Assembly (NCBI GenBank): GCA_017858735.1
Contig: JAFMBH010000022.1
Location: 1-46,375 of the forward strand
DNA: 46,375 nucleotides
Reading direction: 5' to 3'
Source: Bacteroidota bacterium
GTDB taxonomy: Bacteria > Bacteroidota > Bacteroidia > Chitinophagales > Saprospiraceae
Part shown: positions 42,877 to 46,375 of the stretch, one piece after another
Numbering within the stretch: position 1 is the stretch's first letter
Layout: each line of letters opens with the position of its first letter
Translations under genes and position numbers: made by a program
Notes under the pieces: generated by a model
Seen by the model: only the letters and a program-made list of their open reading frames with translations
What the model was told of the DNA's origin: nothing
The model's database searches: none

Positions 42877-43509
42877 TCATTTTGTGGCTAAATCAGACAG
42901 TTTGTCAAAAATTTCATCTAATTCTTCAAAAGATTTTAAGCCTGTTTTTTCTTCCGACCCGCCCGATAAGCAATATCCAAAGGGTTTAAAATGTTGGATA
43001 TATTCTGCCACCTGATGGGCATCGCCATTGCAATAAATGAAAATTGGGTACGACTGGCACAAGGTAACTAAGGCATCTTTCCAAAGGGAAGACAAGGGTT
43101 CAGTTATATGTGAAAAATTTAATATATAATAATTAATCTTTCCCGCGTGCTGTTGAAGGAATGTAAACAAGTCAGGGTCAGGCAGGTTACTGTCTATCCT
43201 CATTTCTGCGAATAATGTGTAGGAATCTGGAATAAAAGGCAGTTCGTTGTAGTCAAAAAGGGGGCCGAGTTGTATCGCATCAAGTCCTGCATTTTCTGTA
43301 ATGGCTAAAATCTCTGTTGCAGAGGCATAATTAAATTCTCCAACGAAGGTAGGTCCGCTTATCCATTCCCGGATAGCTTTTACAAATGGAGGACTGGACG
43401 CATTTTCTGACAATGGATCAAGATTGAAACCCATCCAGGTTACCTCCATGGAGGCGAAATATCTTGCATCTGTAAGGTGAGACAGCGTATTAGCTTTTAT
43501 GGAAATCAT
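42877..43509 (-). CDS. TrpF-fold (phosphoribosylanthranilate isomerase-like) protein without catalytic residues
   Basis: A 210-residue beta/alpha-barrel protein. It aligns with TrpF: the start [20 protein letters not shown] matches TrpF's KVCGIT..EDA..A but lacks the catalytic Cys (KVCG is IKAN). [12 protein letters not shown] matches EEAGLDVVQLHG. The strand that carries the catalytic Asp reads [11 protein letters not shown] and has no Asp. The end [26 protein letters not shown] matches NVxEAIRxVxPyGVDVSSGVEssPG. It is therefore likely a TrpF paralogue that is not an isomerase. The ATG shares one base with the dapA stop (TGATG), so the genes are translationally coupled. Role unknown. Confidence 0.75.
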   Translation of the reverse strand: MISIKANTLSHLTDARYFASMEVTWMGFNLDPLSENASSPPFVKAIREWISGPTFVGEFNYASATEILAITENAGLDAIQLGPLFDYNELPFIPDSYTLFAEMRIDSNLPDPDLFTFLQQHAGKINYYILNFSHITEPLSSLWKDALVTLCQSYPIFIYCNGDAHQVAEYIQHFKPFGYCLSGGSEEKTGLKSFEELDEIFDKLSDLATK

Positions 43510-44399
43510 CACAAAAAATCTGATTTTTTTAATTCCAATGCCAGGTTGTCCAAAGCATTTTTTGAAAGAGGCACCAGGGGTAATCGAACATCTCTGGAAC
43601 AAAGGCCAAGTAATTCCATAGCACCTTTTACACCCACTGGATTTCCTTCGACGTAAAGCCAGTCGTGAATATCGAGCATTTTATTGCTTAATGCGTTGGC
43701 TTCATGGAATAAGCGGTTATTGGCAAAATCTACCATTTGTGAAAATGTATCTGGTAAGGCATTGGCAATGACACTAATAGCACCGACGGCACCGCATGCC
43801 ATTAAGGGCACGGTTAGGGCATCGTCGCCGGAGATAACATTAAAATGATCGGGCTTGTGTTTAAGTATTTGCATCACCTGAGCCATATTTCCTGACGCTT
43901 CTTTTACGGCAATAAATTTTTCAGAATCTCTGGCCAGTCGCAAAATGGTATCAGCCGACATATTTGAGCCAGTTCTTCCGGGAACATTATATAAGATAAT
44001 GGGGAGCGGGCAAACTTCCTGAACCGCCATAAAATGCTGATAAATACCTTCTTGTGGAGGTTTGTTATACGCGGGACTACTGGACATAATGGCGTCATAC
44101 CCTTCCAGGGAGTAGCTTTGAACTCTTTGTTTCAGGAGGGCTGTCCAGTTACTTCCAAAAAGTCCGGCAACAAGAGGTACCCTACCCTTTACAATGTCTT
44201 TGGTGAAAGTAAGCACTTCGCGACATTCCTGGCTGGAAAGGGTAATGGCCTCGCCAGTGGTGCCAAGGGAAACCAGATAATTTACGCCACCCTTTAGGGT
44301 ATGTTCAATAATACCTTCCAAAGCATCGAAGTCGATGGCCTCATTTTTAAATGGCGTGATTAAGGCAACGCCAGTGCCTTTAAAGGAGGGTTGTTTCAT
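43509..44399 (-). CDS. dapA: 4-hydroxy-tetrahydrodipicolinate synthase
   Basis: A 296-residue DapA, which condenses pyruvate with aspartate semialdehyde in the lysine and diaminopimelate pathway that supplies peptidoglycan. The start KGTGVALITPF, the GTTGEAITLS pyruvate site, the Tyr in ILYNVPGRTGSNM and the Schiff-base Lys in FIAVKEASGNM, along with NVISGDDALTVPLM, are all present. Length normal. The 5' end overlaps the DUF6913 gene by 20 bp and the 3' end shares one base with the TrpF-like gene, so it is held within the operon. Confidence 0.97.
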   Translation of the reverse strand: MKQPSFKGTGVALITPFKNEAIDFDALEGIIEHTLKGGVNYLVSLGTTGEAITLSSQECREVLTFTKDIVKGRVPLVAGLFGSNWTALLKQRVQSYSLEGYDAIMSSSPAYNKPPQEGIYQHFMAVQEVCPLPIILYNVPGRTGSNMSADTILRLARDSEKFIAVKEASGNMAQVMQILKHKPDHFNVISGDDALTVPLMACGAVGAISVIANALPDTFSQMVDFANNRLFHEANALSNKMLDIHDWLYVEGNPVGVKGAMELLGLCSRDVRLPLVPLSKNALDNLALELKKSDFL

Positions 44400-44937
44400 T
44401 CCTGACTTGTATTTTACCTAATAAATTTTCCATTTGTTTAAAAAATGATTGGGGTGTGGTATCAGCTGGAACATCTAGCATAAGGTCATAGCAATGGGTA
44501 TTATCCGTTGCTGGACCTATTCGAAGACCGGCAGGTGTCAGGGCAGTTATGTATTCAAGCAGTTCGTTTCGTTGAGCAGAAACGTGTATTACTACATCGA
44601 CGGGTTGGTTAAACCATTCATCGACGAGCGTTCCGATGGGCCTTCCGACCCAATCTATATTTTTTTTGTTCAGACAGGGGAAGGAGGTATCTATAATATC
44701 TTTAGATGCGGCGTTTAAACCTAAAAGGAAGGTTGTTTTGCCTTTTTTTTGCAAGGATTCGGCATATTTTTCAATACCTGAAATAACTTCAGGGTCTGCT
44801 GCATTGAAGAGAAAAGCAATAGATTTGGCTGTCGCAAAGGACAAAGATTTGGAGCTAACCTGTTTTAAACGGGAAACCAGCCCTTTGTTCAGACTTTTAT
44901 TAAAGTGAAATTTCTTGAAATTTTGCCAAATCTTCAT
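44380..44937 (-). CDS. DUF6913-like protein
   Basis: A 185-residue soluble protein of unknown function that I recognise as the DUF6913 type, often found near dapA in Bacteroidota. The N-terminal basic helix (IWQNFKKFHFNKSLNKGLVS) is followed by a Rossmann-like beta/alpha region with SIAFLFNAADPEVISGIEKY, then KKNIDWVGRPIGTLVDEWF and DVVIHVSAQRNELLEYITAL, with GLRIGPATDN near the end. No catalytic motif is seen. It lies 9 bp below accA and overlaps dapA by 20 bp. Confidence 0.7.
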   Translation of the reverse strand: MKIWQNFKKFHFNKSLNKGLVSRLKQVSSKSLSFATAKSIAFLFNAADPEVISGIEKYAESLQKKGKTTFLLGLNAASKDIIDTSFPCLNKKNIDWVGRPIGTLVDEWFNQPVDVVIHVSAQRNELLEYITALTPAGLRIGPATDNTHCYDLMLDVPADTTPQSFFKQMENLLGKIQVRNETTLL

Positions 44938-44946
44938 AGGGATAGT

Positions 44947-45957
44947 TTACTTTTTCTTAGACGATTTTTTTGAAGCAGCTGTTTCGACAGGTTCGGGAAC
45001 GTCAAATACTTCGTCATAAACGCCCATTTTGCTATATTTTTCAATTCTCTCTAAAATTCTTACCTCAGGATCTTTAGGTTGAATTTCTGCCAATGTTTCA
45101 ATTATTTTGGCTTTTAGAAGTTCTGCCATTTCATCGGGATTAGAATGCGCGCCACCTATGGGTTCTTTGATAATACCATCTATCAAACCCGCAGAAAACA
45201 TATTGTCTGCTGTTAATTTGAGAGCATCAGCTGCCTGTTCTTTATAATCCCAGCTTCTCCAAAGAATGGAAGAACATGATTCAGGCGAAATAACAGAATA
45301 CCATGTATTTTCCAACATAAAGACACGGTCGCCCAGGCCTATGCCTATGGCTCCACCGGAAGCACCTTCGCCAATGATGACGCAGATTATAGGTACGCGA
45401 AGTTGTGCCATTTCGAAAAGATTCCTTGCAATGGCCTCCGCCTGACCTCTTTCTTCAGCTTCAATGCCTGGAAAAGCACCCGGTGTATCAATTAATGTGA
45501 TAACGGGGAAATTAAATCGCTCTGCCAGTTTCATTAATCTTAACGCTTTCCTGTAACCCTCTGGATTCGCCATCCCGAAGTTACGGTATTGACGCATTTT
45601 GGTGTTAATACCTTTTTGATGACCAATAATAACGACAGTTTGCCCATTAAAGGTAGCTAAACCACCCACAATGGCTTTGTCGTCCTGAAAATGCCGGTCA
45701 CCATGTAGTTCAATAAACTGGTCACACATTTTATTAGTATAAAACAAAGTGTAAGGTCGCTCCGGATGTCTGGAAAGTTGTACCCTTTCCCAACCACTTA
45801 AGTTACTATATATTTCCTTCCGCTTTTCGGAAATCTTTTCCTCGAATACACTGATCTGAGAACTAACGTCAATGTCACCCGCTTCTCCAATTTCTTTTAG
45901 TTTTTCCAATTGCTCGTAGAGAGAGGCTAAAGGTTTTTCAAATTCTAAGAAAATCAT
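44947..45957 (-). CDS. accA: Acetyl-CoA carboxylase carboxyltransferase subunit alpha
   Basis: A 336-residue AccA, half of the carboxyltransferase that makes malonyl-CoA, the first committed step of fatty-acid synthesis. It has the N-terminal coiled helix ([19 protein letters not shown]), [75 protein letters not shown] and [11 protein letters not shown]. All are family signatures. A short basic tail (KKSSKKK) ends it. It leads a nine-gene operon ending at lptF/G and has a promoter with TAATTTTG at 46014-46007. AccD is not in this window. Confidence 0.97.
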   Translation of the reverse strand: MIFLEFEKPLASLYEQLEKLKEIGEAGDIDVSSQISVFEEKISEKRKEIYSNLSGWERVQLSRHPERPYTLFYTNKMCDQFIELHGDRHFQDDKAIVGGLATFNGQTVVIIGHQKGINTKMRQYRNFGMANPEGYRKALRLMKLAERFNFPVITLIDTPGAFPGIEAEERGQAEAIARNLFEMAQLRVPIICVIIGEGASGGAIGIGLGDRVFMLENTWYSVISPESCSSILWRSWDYKEQAADALKLTADNMFSAGLIDGIIKEPIGGAHSNPDEMAELLKAKIIETLAEIQPKDPEVRILERIEKYSKMGVYDEVFDVPEPVETAASKKSSKKK

Positions 45958-46006
45958 AGGAGATGGATTTAGTAATGAACAAGAATTTTAGCGCACTAAG
46001 GCGGGA

Positions 46007-46014
46007 CAAAATTA
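46007..46014 (-). promoter_or_regulatory. -7 box of the accA operon
   Basis: On the minus strand it reads TAATTTTG, an exact TAnnTTTG, 50 bp above the accA ATG at 45957. No clear TTG at the usual spacing is seen above it, so the -33 element is weak. Confidence 0.45.
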
Positions 46015-46073
46015 GTAAATCATGTTAACTACTTTCGTTTTAAGAATTTTTTTTTCTTTTTTTCTCATAAGTA

Positions 46074-46104
46074 TTGATAATTTCGATAAATGATACTATT
46101 TTTG
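46074..46104 (+). promoter_or_regulatory. Promoter of the tRNA-Asp genes
   Basis: TTG (46074-46076), a 20-bp spacer and TATTTTTG (46097-46104) followed by C fit the Bacteroidota consensus exactly. Transcription would begin roughly 25 bp before the first tRNA. Confidence 0.65.
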
Positions 46105-46135
46105 CAATCTCTTAATGCAAAGGCATTTTGATATT

Positions 46136-46209
46136 GGTTTGGTAGTTCAGTTGGTTAGAATACATGCCTGTCACGCATGGGGTCGCGGGTTCGAGTCCCG
46201 TCCGGACCG
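46136..46209 (+). tRNA. tRNA-Asp (anticodon GTC), first copy
   Basis: The 74-nt sequence folds as a complete cloverleaf. Acceptor stem GGTTTGG pairs with CCGGACC, with two T-G wobbles. The anticodon stem CATGC/GCATG closes the loop CTGTCAC with anticodon GTC at 46170-46172, and the T-arm is GCGGG-TTCGAGT-CCCGT. The discriminator is G. The 3' CCA is not encoded. Confidence 0.96.
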
Positions 46210-46214
46210 CTACT

Positions 46215-46311
46215 GCCTCATTATGAGGCGGTAACGTTGAGTCGCTGGAAACTGAGGTTTCTTTAAGTCGGCTTCCAATATATAAAGCTGGGGTTTTGCT
46301 TTGAAAAACCC
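46215..46311. other. Spacer between the two tRNA-Asp copies, with two hairpins
   Basis: Two inverted repeats are visible: GCCTCA-TTA-TGAGGC at 46215-46229 and GGGTTTT-7 nt-AAAACCC at 46291-46311. The second lies 4 bp before the second tRNA. They could be RNase processing signals or terminators for the upstream tRNA. Function is inference. Confidence 0.4.
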
Positions 46312-46315
46312 AAAT

Positions 46316-46375
46316 GGTTCGGTAGTTCAGTTGGTTAGAATACATGCCTGTCACGCATGGGGTCGCGGGTTCGAG
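46316..46375 (+). tRNA. tRNA-Asp (anticodon GTC), second copy, cut by the window end
   Basis: The 60 bases present are identical to the first copy except position 5 of the acceptor stem (GGTTCGG against GGTTTGG), which changes a T-G wobble to a C-G pair if the missing 3' half is the same. The anticodon GTC is at 46350-46352. The two starts are 180 bp apart. Confidence 0.92.

Noticed and set aside
43510-43602. Upstream extension of the TrpF-like gene
   Set aside because: It runs 93 bp into dapA, and the barrel starts at the ATG at 43509.
46112-46354. 80-codon minus-strand frame over the two tRNA-Asp genes
   Set aside because: It is an antisense reading of the tRNA sequences (the RTGLEPATPCVTG string is a known artefact of tRNA genes), not a protein gene.
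1-46375. CRISPR arrays, insertion sequences, phage genes or a defence island
   Set aside because: I found no spaced direct-repeat array, no transposase or integrase motif, no terminal inverted repeats around a gene, and no toxin-antitoxin or restriction gene.

Overview
The window reads as a chromosomal segment of a Bacteroidota bacterium, most likely Saprospiria (Saprospiraceae-like). Evidence for this includes the gliding genes gldD and gldE beside ssb and mutY, a TonB receptor with a carboxypeptidase-like N-terminal domain, paired OmpH/Skp genes before murI, a DUF6913-type gene beside dapA, and several promoters of the Bacteroidota form TTG/TTTG-N20-22-TAnnTTTG. The DNA is AT-rich by eye. 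The content is almost entirely housekeeping. I see no phage, transposase, CRISPR array or defence island.

Layout. 1-1505: minus-strand glycosyltransferase followed by a cut-off LD-carboxypeptidase. 1651-6862: plus-strand parE, lon and a small secreted protein. 6859-10240: a 7TM membrane protein, a decayed CoA-transferase remnant that is easy to miss, cysQ, galE and smpB. 10247-20128: a long minus-strand run made of a PAP2-like membrane protein, a VWA/TPR protein, thiL, an M28 peptidase, a TPR-AraC regulator, an ScfR-like regulator with its own promoter and palindrome, and a DPP-IV peptidase. 20251-22216: plus-strand ompH, ompH, murI. 22229-28531: a LysM transglycosylase, a DUF5995-like gene, an alpha/beta hydrolase, a VanX/DdpX dipeptidase and a metal-binding TonB receptor. 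28793-32998: minus-strand recA, then rlmD, a hypothetical gene, a receiver-only regulator and rmlA. 33136-37870: minus-strand ECF sigma factor, mutY, ssb, gldE, gldD, DUF2147 and a small protein. 38117-45957: a compact nine-gene minus-strand operon (accA, DUF6913, dapA, TrpF-like, rnhB, SPOR-like, rodA, tgt, lptF/G) that ends in a clear terminator. 46136-46375: two tandem tRNA-Asp genes, the second cut by the window end.

Several genes serve the cell envelope: murI, dapA, rodA, the transglycosylase, the VanX and S66 peptidases, lptF/G, the OmpH pair, rmlA, galE and the glycosyltransferase. Others serve DNA and RNA upkeep: parE, recA, mutY, ssb, rnhB, rlmD, tgt and smpB.

I do not see a convincing new multi-gene system. 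The points most worth a second look are a TrpF-fold protein that has lost both catalytic residues inside the dapA-rnhB operon, a GldE that appears to lack most of its DUF21 membrane domain, a Tgt whose three zinc cysteines are replaced, a CoA-transferase remnant at 7729-7871, a TonB receptor fused to a heavy-metal-binding domain, and several clean inverted repeats in leaders (recA, scfR-like, lon) or inside a gene (murI).
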